Shown piece by piece: positions 16,156 through 23,917 of a stretch of DNA of 64,000 bases. Source of the stretch: Candidatus Sungiibacteriota bacterium (GTDB lineage: Bacteria; Patescibacteria; Paceibacteria; Sungbacterales; SURF-37). The translations under genes and the position numbers were made by a program. Under the pieces are notes generated by a model. It was given only the letters and a program-made list of their open reading frames with translations, ran no database searches and had not been told where the DNA came from. The first letter of the stretch is position 1. Every line of letters starts with the position of its first letter. Where the stretch lies: positions 1-64,000 of the forward strand of contig JACPMF010000006.1 of NCBI GenBank assembly GCA_016186145.1, given 5' to 3'.

Positions 16156-16560
16156 ATGTTTCCACTGGAAACTAAATCTTACGAAGCAAAATCGCTAGCC
16201 GACTCTTTGCTTGGCAATCCGTATCTCCAAGTTGAGTCCGCAGAACTCCCCGAGAGCGGAGGAGTTTATTTGTTCAGAAATGATGCAAATGAAATAGTAT
16301 ATATAGGCAAGGCGCGAAATCTAAAGAGAAGAATCCGCATTGACCACTTAAGCCAGGAACTGGGCGATACTATGAGTGCTTTTAGAAGAAGCATTAATAA
16401 GGTGCTTGGAATTCCTTTCGGCCATGAGATGAAAAGCTGGATATGCAGCAATTGCAAAATTTCTTTCATCCAGATAGATGATCCAGATATGCGCAGTTTG
16501 GTGGAGGCGCTTTTAATCGCTGCCGTCAGATCGAAGTCATTGCTCAATCATGATAGTTAG
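16156..16560 (+). CDS. GIY-YIG nuclease domain protein
   Basis: A single GIY-YIG domain fills this 134-residue protein. GVYLF at about residues 36-40 and IVYIGKARNLKRRI at about 47-60 supply the two halves of the name motif and the catalytic Arg, and Glu in the LVEALLI helix near residue 116 is the expected metal ligand. The form resembles the N-terminal nuclease half of UvrC but lacks its other domains; a CxxC-like pair (CSNC) lies around residue 96. Stand-alone GIY-YIG proteins act in DNA repair, homing or restriction. It starts 15 bases after the HEPN-like gene and closes the defence island; the candidate RNA copy B follows directly. Confidence 0.8.
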   Translation: MFPLETKSYEAKSLADSLLGNPYLQVESAELPESGGVYLFRNDANEIVYIGKARNLKRRIRIDHLSQELGDTMSAFRRSINKVLGIPFGHEMKSWICSNCKISFIQIDDPDMRSLVEALLIAAVRSKSLLNHDS

Positions 16561-16576
16561 TGTTCACGGCATATGA

Positions 16577-16894
16577 AATGAGACACACATAGTAGTGTCT
16601 CATTTGTCTCATTTAGGTTAAAATGACCTAGACCGAGACCCTTCACTATAGAGAAGGGAAGGATCTCCAAAGAAGCTCTAAGGTATCCCACTCGGGTTGG
16701 TTCTAGACTGGAGTGGCCAGCCACCTTGCGACCCCTACCGGGACGCCTGCCTGCCGGCAGGCAGGGGTCAGGCGTCGTAACGCTTGACTCGTCAATGTAC
16801 GAAATTTGGTCGCAAGACTCGTCACCATTTATGGCATACCGGCTGAGTGCCGTATTCAAGAACGAAAAACCACCAATGTCGGTGGTTTTTCGTT
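16577..16894 (+). ncRNA. Candidate structured RNA, copy B (most complete)
   Basis: No gene lies in this 400-base stretch. The 5' end has an arm AATGAGACAC (16577-16586) that can pair with GTGTCTCATT (16595-16604) or with a tandem second arm TGTCTCATT (16605-16613). The 3' end has the conserved CATACCGGCTGAGTGCCGTA core (16835) and a 14-bp terminator hairpin from AACGAAA (16861) to TTTTTCGTT (16894). Copies A, C and D share parts of this plan with compensating changes. It could be an independent small RNA; an alternative is a DNA element recognised by a recombinase. Confidence 0.6.
16746..16765. repeat. 20-bp perfect palindrome inside RNA copy B
   Basis: CCTGCCTGCCGGCAGGCAGG is self-complementary. 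Palindromes of this type are common dispersed repeats in CPR assemblies. It appears inserted in copy B, as copies A and C lack it. Confidence 0.75.
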
Positions 16895-16961
16895 TTGTAC
16901 AAAATAAACATGTTTTGATTCCGATATTTATTTTTCTGAGCTTATAAATTAGATTTAGTCT

Positions 16962-17840
16962 TTATTGGATTCCCATGGGGTTGCCAAATACCGGTACAAA
17001 GTTGGTTGGTTCTACTATGTTTCCTGTTTCCATTCCAATCGCTCGCATATCCGAAGAGTTCTCGATGCCGATGGCTATTCCATTCTCAGTACTATATGTA
17101 TTGGCATTTGGGTCTATATCAGCCTTAATCATCAATGTCTTGCTTAATCTCTCCGGTGTAACGAGCAGGAAATCCAAGCTAATCACGGCTTTGCCGTCTA
17201 AGAAACTGCTCGCTGTTCCGATTCGGGTGCTGCCGTCAAAAATCTGAATGTTGAGAAGGTCGGCATCTGTCCCGCCGTTTCTTGTCAGCGTCAGTTGCTG
17301 GATTCCTACATTTTCGTTTCCAGCAGTAAAAGTAATCGCGCTAAAGTTATTCCATGCACTCCCGCGCTCATAGTAGGCAGACGGAGGTGTATTTGGAGAA
17401 AGCGCGACCGTAAGCGGTGCGGGAGTTTTTGGTTGAAGCGTTCCATGTACTTCCGTGTAGGCGATAACCATGCCGTTAGAATTTTTTGCCTCAACGCGAA
17501 CCGTGAGCGGCACTTCGGTTTTGCTCCTCAAAACATTGGCGTCAAGAACGATGCCGAACCCGTATTTGCCCGCAGGGCGCAAGGACGGAAAAACTTGTTC
17601 CACACCCTGCGATATTTGTTTGCTGTCAGTTGATGCGGAGACGATAAGTTGGCCGCCCAGTTTCAGGATGGGGCCGTCCCAAAACCCTTTAGCAATAGTG
17701 CCGCCGATAGGAAGCGTGTCTTGCTCTCCGGTAATTACGAATCCTTCAGAAAGCGAGGAAATCATTATTGGCCCGCCTGCCGCGCCCGTAAAAAGAGGTA
17801 GTAGCGAGATACCAATGATTATTGCGAATGATGTTTTCAT
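16962..17840 (-). CDS. Secreted beta-rich surface protein
   Basis: The 292-residue product starts best at the ATG at 17840 (MKTSFAIIIGISLLPLFTGAAGG), giving a standard signal peptide; an ATG 18 bases upstream is also possible. The mature protein has no Cys and alternates short hydrophobic strands with Asn, Thr and Gly, as in beta-sandwich surface proteins. The segment VGIQQLTLTRNGGTDADLLN to TLMIKADI resembles domains found in secreted CPR proteins that attach to pili or S-layers. No named family can be assigned. It lies 29 bases downstream of the larger secreted gene on the same strand and is probably co-transcribed. Confidence 0.65.
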   Translation of the reverse strand: MKTSFAIIIGISLLPLFTGAAGGPIMISSLSEGFVITGEQDTLPIGGTIAKGFWDGPILKLGGQLIVSASTDSKQISQGVEQVFPSLRPAGKYGFGIVLDANVLRSKTEVPLTVRVEAKNSNGMVIAYTEVHGTLQPKTPAPLTVALSPNTPPSAYYERGSAWNNFSAITFTAGNENVGIQQLTLTRNGGTDADLLNIQIFDGSTRIGTASSFLDGKAVISLDFLLVTPERLSKTLMIKADIDPNANTYSTENGIAIGIENSSDMRAIGMETGNIVEPTNFVPVFGNPMGIQ

Positions 17841-17869
17841 ATAAGTATATTGTAGCATATTGAAAGGTT

Positions 17870-19966
17870 TTACTCTATTGTCAGCGGAACGGTTATTTGT
17901 CTCCCGTCTCTTAAGAGCAGACCAATAAAATATTCTCCGGAGGATATACTTTCTGGTATGAAAACGCCATTTATATGTGGTTCACAACTTGTTTTAAAAA
18001 AATAATTAAGATTGTTTAAAGAAATTGTCATATTTAACACTATATCATCGAATCCCAAGGTGTTATCTCGAGAAAGTATTAATGCGGCGACTTCATCCTG
18101 TTGGAACCCCGCGCTTGCACTTTGAAACCTTAAAAACCCTCCTTTTGCAACACTGTTGACACACAGTTTAAATTCCTTTACGACCACATTAGAAGGTTGA
18201 TGCGCAGGCTGAAAAAGTATTTCCACCGCATCCGCTCGTGTTTTGAACTTTTTAATTTTTTTTAATAAATCATTTTTAGGTATGATTACAGGATCGTCAT
18301 CGAGATTGATCCATTGGTTGGATAATAACCTTGCGAGGGTTTCGATAGTAATATTTTCGTCTGATATTTCTGTGTGCGAAAATTTTGTCATGCCGCGGTC
18401 GTCTCTTTTTTCATGATTGACCACTTCGCTACGCCTCTCATTTTCTTCTTTAGTTAAACAAATAACTCCGAAAAGATAATGATTTGGAATTTGCTCATCG
18501 TGAATTAAGTTGAAACTCGTATGATTACCTCTCACGCTAGAAAAACTCGGCTCGGGTAAATAGTCAAAAGTACTCCCATAGCTATTTATGTTGAAGTGAG
18601 AACAAAAATTGCTAACGTATAGCGCGTTATCTATGTCCCATTTTATTTCAGTAGTCGACGGGAAAGAAGATACCATGATGGGGCCATCGTTTCCGTTAGC
18701 CTTGACCCCAACATAAGGATTGATAGGAGCACAAACATCCTGTGGTACGGCCACCTTCACGCCATCAGAAACTATTGTATGACTAGAAAAATCTCGCGCG
18801 TTATAATGCTCTACCTTTAGAACGTATTCGTATGTTTTCCCAGTAACAATTGTTCCATCGCCGTATTCGGTTCCGTTCATTGAAGACAGACTGTGTATTT
18901 CTTTGCCATCTCGATATATAGTCTGGGACGCAATCAAATCGCCAGCCGGAATTGAGTCCAAATTCCACTCTAAGATAACAGTGGGAACAGCTCCTGTATT
19001 ATCAGCTCCACGGTCACAATATGTTTTATAACGAAGATTTACCGTCTTTCCTTGCACCGCAATTGAAGATAGCTGTTGAGTTGCGGGTGGTTGTTGGTTT
19101 TTTTGCGGTTGTTCGTCTTCTTTTTGTTTTGTTTCTGTAGCTGGCCTTGTTACAATTTGAGTACTTTCCTTAGCAATTTCATGATGTTCCAACTCATTTG
19201 CTATAAGTTTTGCAATCTCCTCCGGAGCGGAGACACCAGTTTTTACTAATTTGTTCAACTCAACAAGACCAAACGCAAGTTTTGTTGCGGAAACTTTAAG
19301 GCCGACTTCTTCGGAAATGGCTTCGGCAACTTTGCTGACAATCACATCTTTTGCCGCGTTTCTATCTGCGGTGGAAACGCTTTTGAATTGCGAGTCAAGC
19401 CAGTAATTTAAGAGCATACTTTCAGCCCCCATCAAGGTGCTACCGAACTTTCCTCCAGCGGCCTTTCCCGCAAGCCCCGGAATACTTGCAGACAATTTTC
19501 CGATTTCATGCTCAATCTCTTGAGCTTTCTCTATGTTTCGGCTCCATACCTCCAACGCCGCGGAATCATAGAGATGCCAAAGGCGCTGGTAGGAAGTACT
19601 TCGTTCAATGTGCTCGTTGGCTATATCGGTATTACCGCTTATAAGAAACTTTTCGGCAATGCCGAGTTCCTGCAAAGCGTAATTTTTATAAGCGTGCGCG
19701 GAAAGATAAAGTTCATTGTATTCGTCTAAGTGCGGCTGGCGTATTCCGAGAACAAACCATTTGCGCACGTTATTTAAAAACCCATCTGCTGGTTCAATGA
19801 TTAAATTAGGCGAGTCCGGCGTCTCAAGAATTATTTTTCTTGATTGCGAGATAACATTTTTGAGGTCCGGCATCTCGATGGCATTCGCTTGAGAAAAACT
19901 AAAGATGAACCAGCCAGATATGACCAGCATTGTTGAAATTACAAATATGATTGGGTGTCTTTCCAT
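17870..19966 (-). CDS. Large secreted protein with helical N-domain and Fn3-like domain
   Basis: A signal peptide or anchor (IIFVISTMLVISGWFIFSF, residues 6-24) precedes PDSPNL and a helical region to about residue 270 that resembles the DUF5667-type helical domains of CPR secreted proteins. A Gln/Pro/Thr linker (about 275-300) follows. Then a fibronectin-III-like unit (VILEWNLDS to TYEYVLKVEHYN, about 325-410) and further beta-rich parts carry several Cys. No enzyme motif is seen. An extracellular or envelope-bound adhesion or structural role is inferred. It is upstream of the second secreted gene and divergent from the Cys-rich protein operon at 20.4 kb, with candidate RNA copy D in between. 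Confidence 0.65.
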   Translation of the reverse strand: MERHPIIFVISTMLVISGWFIFSFSQANAIEMPDLKNVISQSRKIILETPDSPNLIIEPADGFLNNVRKWFVLGIRQPHLDEYNELYLSAHAYKNYALQELGIAEKFLISGNTDIANEHIERSTSYQRLWHLYDSAALEVWSRNIEKAQEIEHEIGKLSASIPGLAGKAAGGKFGSTLMGAESMLLNYWLDSQFKSVSTADRNAAKDVIVSKVAEAISEEVGLKVSATKLAFGLVELNKLVKTGVSAPEEIAKLIANELEHHEIAKESTQIVTRPATETKQKEDEQPQKNQQPPATQQLSSIAVQGKTVNLRYKTYCDRGADNTGAVPTVILEWNLDSIPAGDLIASQTIYRDGKEIHSLSSMNGTEYGDGTIVTGKTYEYVLKVEHYNARDFSSHTIVSDGVKVAVPQDVCAPINPYVGVKANGNDGPIMVSSFPSTTEIKWDIDNALYVSNFCSHFNINSYGSTFDYLPEPSFSSVRGNHTSFNLIHDEQIPNHYLFGVICLTKEENERRSEVVNHEKRDDRGMTKFSHTEISDENITIETLARLLSNQWINLDDDPVIIPKNDLLKKIKKFKTRADAVEILFQPAHQPSNVVVKEFKLCVNSVAKGGFLRFQSASAGFQQDEVAALILSRDNTLGFDDIVLNMTISLNNLNYFFKTSCEPHINGVFIPESISSGEYFIGLLLRDGRQITVPLTIE

Positions 19967-20082
19967 CGAAGTTAAAATAACATGATTTTGTGTTTAAGGT
20001 AAGTGCTTTCGCCTAACCAGCTATTTTCAACAGTTCTTGGTCCAACTCTTTTCCTAGTAGACGCGGCGGGACGCCTTTCGGT

Positions 20083-20335
20083 AAATGTGACACTACCAAG
20101 AACCTCTCCCGTGTCATGTTTGTAACATTTGCATGGGGCTACGGTTCGAATCCAAGAACCCCCCGTTTTTCGGATTCACACCACTAAGGTCTAAAACAAA
20201 GGGCCACGCATGAACAAGATAGACATCAAACAGCCTCTTTTTATAGTATGACTCGGACCCCCCATATTTAGACACAAAGGCCGGAAAGTATTCAGGGCGG
20301 AAAGCTGTTAACCTGTTCTGCTGCCCTTTTGTTTG
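20083..20335 (+). ncRNA. Candidate structured RNA, copy D (divergent)
   Basis: This 398-base gap has no gene. AAATGTGACAC (20083) can pair with GTGTCATG (20111) and TAACATTT (20123), repeating the split-arm plan of copies B and C with the same central TTTG. Further on, GACTCGGACC (20250) and GTATTCAGGGCGG (20288) match the 3' module, and a stem GGGC/GCCC followed by TTTTG ends it. It shares an exact 28-base block with copy C. It is the most degraded copy and may be chimeric. Confidence 0.4.
20220..20247 (+). repeat. 28-bp exact direct repeat, first copy
   Basis: The block begins TAGACATCAAACAGCC and is identical to 22382-22409. In copy C it is the left arm and loop of the 5' hairpin; here it lies in the 3' half of copy D. 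Confidence 0.85.
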
Positions 20336-20346
20336 CTTGTCTATTT

Positions 20347-20355
20347 TGATATAAT
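20347..20355 (+). promoter_or_regulatory. Extended -10 promoter, near-leaderless
   Basis: TGATATAAT is an extended -10 (TGnTATAAT). It ends 9 bases before the ATG at 20365, so transcription should begin a few bases before or at the start codon. No convincing -35 box is seen. Confidence 0.65.
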
Positions 20356-20364
20356 TAGAGGAAT

Positions 20365-20604
20365 ATGGAAAACAAGTCCAAAACGATCATTATCGCGACA
20401 GTCGTGGTTCTTGTAGTAGCGGGGGCCGGCTTTTGGTATTGGTCAAAGAGCAAGCAGGCCCCGTCTTCAAAAGAAGCTTCTTCGTTAGGGGGCGAGATCT
20501 TTGATAAAACGCAAAATCAACTTCAGGGCCAGGTTCCGGATACTAATCCCTTCAAAGACCAGAGGAATCCTTTAGATTTAATTTATCAAAACCCTTTTGA
20601 GTAA
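20365..20604 (+). CDS. Small single-pass membrane protein
   Basis: The 79-residue protein has a short basic N-terminus, one membrane helix (IIIATVVVLVVAGAGFWYW, residues 9-27) and a Ser/Pro/Asn-rich outer tail with two NPF motifs (TNPFKD and the C-terminal QNPFE). There are no Cys or catalytic motifs. It lies six bases before the Cys-rich repeat protein gene and surely shares its transcript, so an anchoring or accessory role for that exported protein is likely. Such short anchored tails precede secreted-protein genes in other CPR genomes; function is unknown. Confidence 0.7.
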   Translation: MENKSKTIIIATVVVLVVAGAGFWYWSKSKQAPSSKEASSLGGEIFDKTQNQLQGQVPDTNPFKDQRNPLDLIYQNPFE

Positions 20605-20610
20605 TTAAAA

Positions 20611-22287
20611 ATGAAATTATTTTATTTCCCAAAATTCGTAATGCTCTCTTTCGCAATCATTGCGCTTTCGTTTTTTGCGGTCTTTTTCGTTACCTTTGCT
20701 CTGAATGAAGTATCGGCACAAATTAGCAATATTACATACCCAGTAGCAGAGTTGGGGAGTTGTGTCGGCCAGCAAGAATGTGAAGCTTACTGCGGTGTGC
20801 CAAGCAATTATTCAAAATGCGCCGCATTTGCCCAAAAAAATAATTTAGCAATAGAAATACCCGACGATAAAAAAGCCGTTTTTGCGGCGATGCAAAAAGG
20901 AGAGAGTCCGGGCGGATGCAAGGATGAAGCATCTTGCCGCAATTATTGCGAAGATATTGACCACATAGAGGAATGCGTCAATTTTGTGGAAAAATTTAAC
21001 TTGGCCAGTTCTGACGAGTTAAAGGAAATACGCCAGATGGCCGATGTTAAAAAAGCGGGTGTGGCGTTTCCGGGAAACTGCAAAACCAAAGAAAACTGTT
21101 TAAAGTATTGTGATAATTCCGATAACGCGGTTGTATGTATGGAATTTGCCCTGAAAGCCGGATTTATACCGAAAGCAGATACCGAGGCGGTTAGTAAAAT
21201 TCTTCCTTATCTGAAGAGCGGCGGGAAATTACCCGGTGGGTGCACGACAAGGGAATCGTGCGACACATACTGTAATGACGACGCTCATGTTACTGAATGC
21301 ATTAACTTTGCCGAAAAAACCGGATTTGTATCAAAAGAGGATGCCGACATAGTGAGGAAGACCGGCGGTAAGAGTCCGGGAAATTGTAAATCGAAAGAGG
21401 CATGCGACAGTTACTGTAAGAGTGAAACGCATATTGATGAATGCGTGGACTTTGCGGTAAAAGCCGGTCTTATCTCAAAAGAAGACGCAGAAATGGCCAA
21501 AAGATTCAAAATTACTTCCGGCCCCGGCGGATGCAAGAGCAAAGCCGATTGTGAAGCCTTCTGTGTCGTAAACCAGGATACTTGTTTCCAATTTGCCAAG
21601 GACCATGGAATGCTTAGCGAAGAAGATCTCAAGAACATTGAGGAACAGAAAAAGTTCCTGGAATCGCTTGGTAAGGCCTCTCCGGAGTGGTTTGCCTGCA
21701 TGGAGAAAGAGCTCGGTTCACCCTTTTTTGAACGATTTAAGGCTGGAAAATTAACACAAACAGAAGCCAAATCTCCAGCCCTGGAAAAAGCGCAGAGAAA
21801 ATGCGGGGGCGAGATGGCCCAGGAAAAAGAGGCCGCCTGTTTGGCACTTTCCTGCTCCGAGTTTGAGTCCTGTCTAAAAGCTCTGCAGTCAAGCGGCGGA
21901 GACCAGGACGGAGAACAACAAGAAGAAGGCGCTCCGAATCCGGCAGTTAATGCGAAGGCCCAATCCTGCCAACAAGAAAAAATTAACGCGTGTTTGGCAA
22001 AATCGTGCAGTGAATTTGACGCTTGTGTAAATGCTCTTCAGCAAGGTGGTGGAAAACAGGGCGGACAACAGCAGCAGGGAGAGTCGGATCCGAAGCTAAA
22101 AGCAAAAATCCAGGCCTGTACTGATGAAAAAATTAACGCGTGTATTGCCAAACCATGCGGTGAATTTCAAGCCTGTCTTAATTCTTTAGGCGCTGGAGGT
22201 GAAGGCGGAGCACAACAGGGCGCACCGAATCCGGCTGTTCAGTCCAAGCTTATGACATGCTTTCCTCCGCCTCCTTCAGGTGAATGA
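20611..22287 (+). CDS. Secreted Cys-rich tandem-repeat protein
   Basis: After a signal peptide (cleavage near VSA-Q, residue 36) come six repeats of about 50 residues, each with the pattern G-x-C-x4-5-C-x3-C-x6-8-C followed by F-A-x-K-x-G. Examples are GGCTTRESCDTYC...ECINFAEKTGF and GNCKSKEACDSYC...ECVDFAVKAGL. The C-terminal third has three shorter repeats of the type NACLAKSCSEFDACVNALQ separated by Gly/Gln linkers. The even Cys count per unit suggests two disulfides or a metal site in each. No named family is recognised. A rigid extracellular stalk or adhesin fits this architecture. It needs oxidative folding; a VKOR gene lies at 29.5 kb. Confidence 0.75.
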   Translation: MKLFYFPKFVMLSFAIIALSFFAVFFVTFALNEVSAQISNITYPVAELGSCVGQQECEAYCGVPSNYSKCAAFAQKNNLAIEIPDDKKAVFAAMQKGESPGGCKDEASCRNYCEDIDHIEECVNFVEKFNLASSDELKEIRQMADVKKAGVAFPGNCKTKENCLKYCDNSDNAVVCMEFALKAGFIPKADTEAVSKILPYLKSGGKLPGGCTTRESCDTYCNDDAHVTECINFAEKTGFVSKEDADIVRKTGGKSPGNCKSKEACDSYCKSETHIDECVDFAVKAGLISKEDAEMAKRFKITSGPGGCKSKADCEAFCVVNQDTCFQFAKDHGMLSEEDLKNIEEQKKFLESLGKASPEWFACMEKELGSPFFERFKAGKLTQTEAKSPALEKAQRKCGGEMAQEKEAACLALSCSEFESCLKALQSSGGDQDGEQQEEGAPNPAVNAKAQSCQQEKINACLAKSCSEFDACVNALQQGGGKQGGQQQQGESDPKLKAKIQACTDEKINACIAKPCGEFQACLNSLGAGGEGGAQQGAPNPAVQSKLMTCFPPPPSGE

Positions 22288-22381
22288 GGGCCATCGAGCT
22301 CATTTATAGGGCACTCATTTCTTACAACAATATCAAGGTTTCTTCTTAAATAACGGGGTTTTGATTTTTATAAAACGCCAG

Positions 22382-22409
22382 TAGACATCAAACAGCCTCT
22401 TTTTATAGT
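22382..22409 (+). repeat. 28-bp exact direct repeat, second copy
   Basis: Identical to 20220-20247. Here it supplies the left arm and loop of the 5' hairpin of RNA copy C. Confidence 0.85.
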
Positions 22410-22571
22410 GTCTACTTTGTCTACTGAGGCCCCGCCTGCGCTAAAGCTACGGACGGGCAGGTCGGATTTTGTTCGGGGGGGACAGCACGCGTATGCTAAA
22501 GTCAGGTGACTGAGGTGCCCGCCCTTTGGGCGGCATCGCATACGACTCCTTTCCACCATGTCATACCGGCT

Positions 22572-22650
22572 GATGGTTCGACAAGCTCACCATAAAGCGC
22601 CGCTTGTCCTGTTTATGCCGAGCCGTGTCGAGGGAGGCGGAGTCGAAGGA
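22572..22650. repeat. Dispersed GTTCGACAAGCTCACCA-type repeat inserted in RNA copy C
   Basis: The block from TGGTTCGACAAGCTCACCAT to GGCGGAGTCGAAGGA is of a type widely dispersed in CPR and other assemblies. It interrupts the CATACCGGCTGAGTGCCGTA hairpin exactly in the loop and so looks like a later insertion. Confidence 0.6.
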
Positions 22651-22876
22651 TATTCAAGAACGAAAAGTCCGCTGTAAAGTCAGCGACTTTTCGTCTGGAC
22701 AGGGGAGCGCGTAAAATTTTCTCGAAGAAAATTATCAGTGCAAAAAGACTTATTTCATGATAAGCTTTTTATATTGTTTGCTTGCGATTTACCTTGTTAG
22801 AAATTTTGGATCAGCGGAATACGGTAAATAGCAGTGTTGAATTATATTATAGATGAACTTCTAGCGGAATTTGTTT

Positions 22877-23917
22877 ATGGTTAAAAAACTTCGCATTGCG
22901 CAACTTGCCCCCTTATGGATTCCGATACCGCCGCGAACATACGGCGGGATTGAGCTTATGCTCTCAGAACTGACAGAAGAGTTGGTAAAGCGTAAGTATG
23001 AGGTAACGCTTTTTGCGTCTGGCGATTCAAAAACAACCGCGAAATTCGTCCCGATTATCGAAAAAGCGATTTGGCTTGATCATGAATTGAAAAATCCGCA
23101 TGCGCCGGTGATGCGCATGCTGAAAGAGGTTTTTGAGAGGTTTTACGAGTTTGATGTTCTCCACAACCACTTCAATTTTTTCATGTTCCCGCTCTCACTA
23201 CGTCTTGATTGTCCGCGATTTCTAACTACCGTTCATCGACCGGTTGACAAACAATATGCTGAAGCCATGAAAACCTATCATAAAATCAAGTATGTGGCGA
23301 TCTCCGAAGATCATAAAAAAAGCATGGAAGAGTTGGGCGTTCCCGTGTGCGGCGTGGTCTATAACGGCATTGACCCCGCGCGTTATGAATTCAATGATTC
23401 TCCCGGCGATTATCTTTTATACTTGAGCCGTCTTAACCGAGAAAAAGGCGTGCTGACTGCCATTGAGGTTGCCAAGGCCATGGGACAAAAGTTGATTATT
23501 GCCGGAAACAGCGCAGGAAACGCCGAATGGTCTTTTTTCATGCACGAAATTCAGCCGCACCTCCATGACGACAATATCTCTTTTCGCGGACAGGTGAATT
23601 TTCAAGAAAAAGTTGCGCTTCTGAAAAACGCCAAGGCGCTTCTTTTTCCGATTGATCGTCGAGAGCCGTTCGGCCTTGTCATGATAGAGGCAATGGCTTG
23701 CGGAACCCCGGTGATCGGTTTCAGAAAAGGTTCGGTGCCTGAAATAGTAGAACACGGAAAAACCGGCTTTGTTGTGAATACGCCGGAAGGGATGGTTAAG
23801 GCGATAGGGCGGCTCTCAGAAATTAATCGAAAGATATGCCGCAAGACGGTAGAAGATAAATTCTCCTTGAAGCAAATGGTTGATAAATATGAGGAAATTT
23901 ATAAAAAACTTGCCTAA
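22877..23917 (+). CDS. GT4 family glycosyltransferase
   Basis: A two-Rossmann-domain GT-B enzyme of 346 residues. The N-terminal acceptor domain opens with LRIAQLAPLWIPIPPRTYGGIE. The donor domain carries the linker YNGID and the signature REPFGLVMIEAMACGTPVIG with the E-x7-E pair (about residues 257-265), typical of retaining GT4 enzymes using nucleotide sugars. The ATG at 22877 (MVKKLRIAQ) is preferred over a TTG two codons earlier. It starts a run of four carbohydrate genes. Substrate is unknown; a short glucan or envelope glycolipid is plausible given the glucosidase in the operon. Confidence 0.85.
   Translation: MVKKLRIAQLAPLWIPIPPRTYGGIELMLSELTEELVKRKYEVTLFASGDSKTTAKFVPIIEKAIWLDHELKNPHAPVMRMLKEVFERFYEFDVLHNHFNFFMFPLSLRLDCPRFLTTVHRPVDKQYAEAMKTYHKIKYVAISEDHKKSMEELGVPVCGVVYNGIDPARYEFNDSPGDYLLYLSRLNREKGVLTAIEVAKAMGQKLIIAGNSAGNAEWSFFMHEIQPHLHDDNISFRGQVNFQEKVALLKNAKALLFPIDRREPFGLVMIEAMACGTPVIGFRKGSVPEIVEHGKTGFVVNTPEGMVKAIGRLSEINRKICRKTVEDKFSLKQMVDKYEEIYKKLA

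Larger units (their letters stand above)
22379..22694 (+). ncRNA. Candidate structured RNA, copy C
   Basis: This lies in a 589-base gap without genes. The 5' arm CAGTAGACA (22379) pairs with either TGTCTACT (22409) or the tandem TGTCTACTG (22418). Relative to copy B two bases differ in each arm and the partners differ to match. The 3' module keeps CATACCGGCTGA (22562) and TATTCAAGAACGAAAA (22651). The hairpin loop has been replaced by a dispersed repeat. The terminator has its own inner stem CGCTG/CAGCG. From 22695 to 22876 nothing firm is seen apart from AT-rich promoter-like sequence. Confidence 0.6.

Noticed and set aside
5777..16560. Prophage or integrative element
   Set aside because: No integrase, terminase, capsid or replication gene is present; gene content is that of a defence island.
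20130..20170. tRNA-like piece with GGTTCGAATCC
   Set aside because: The T-loop word is present but the flanking stem does not pair and there is no anticodon or acceptor arm in the right place.
20611..22287. CRISPR-like array from periodic repeats
   Set aside because: The periodicity is at the protein level; the DNA repeats are not identical and the frame is open throughout.
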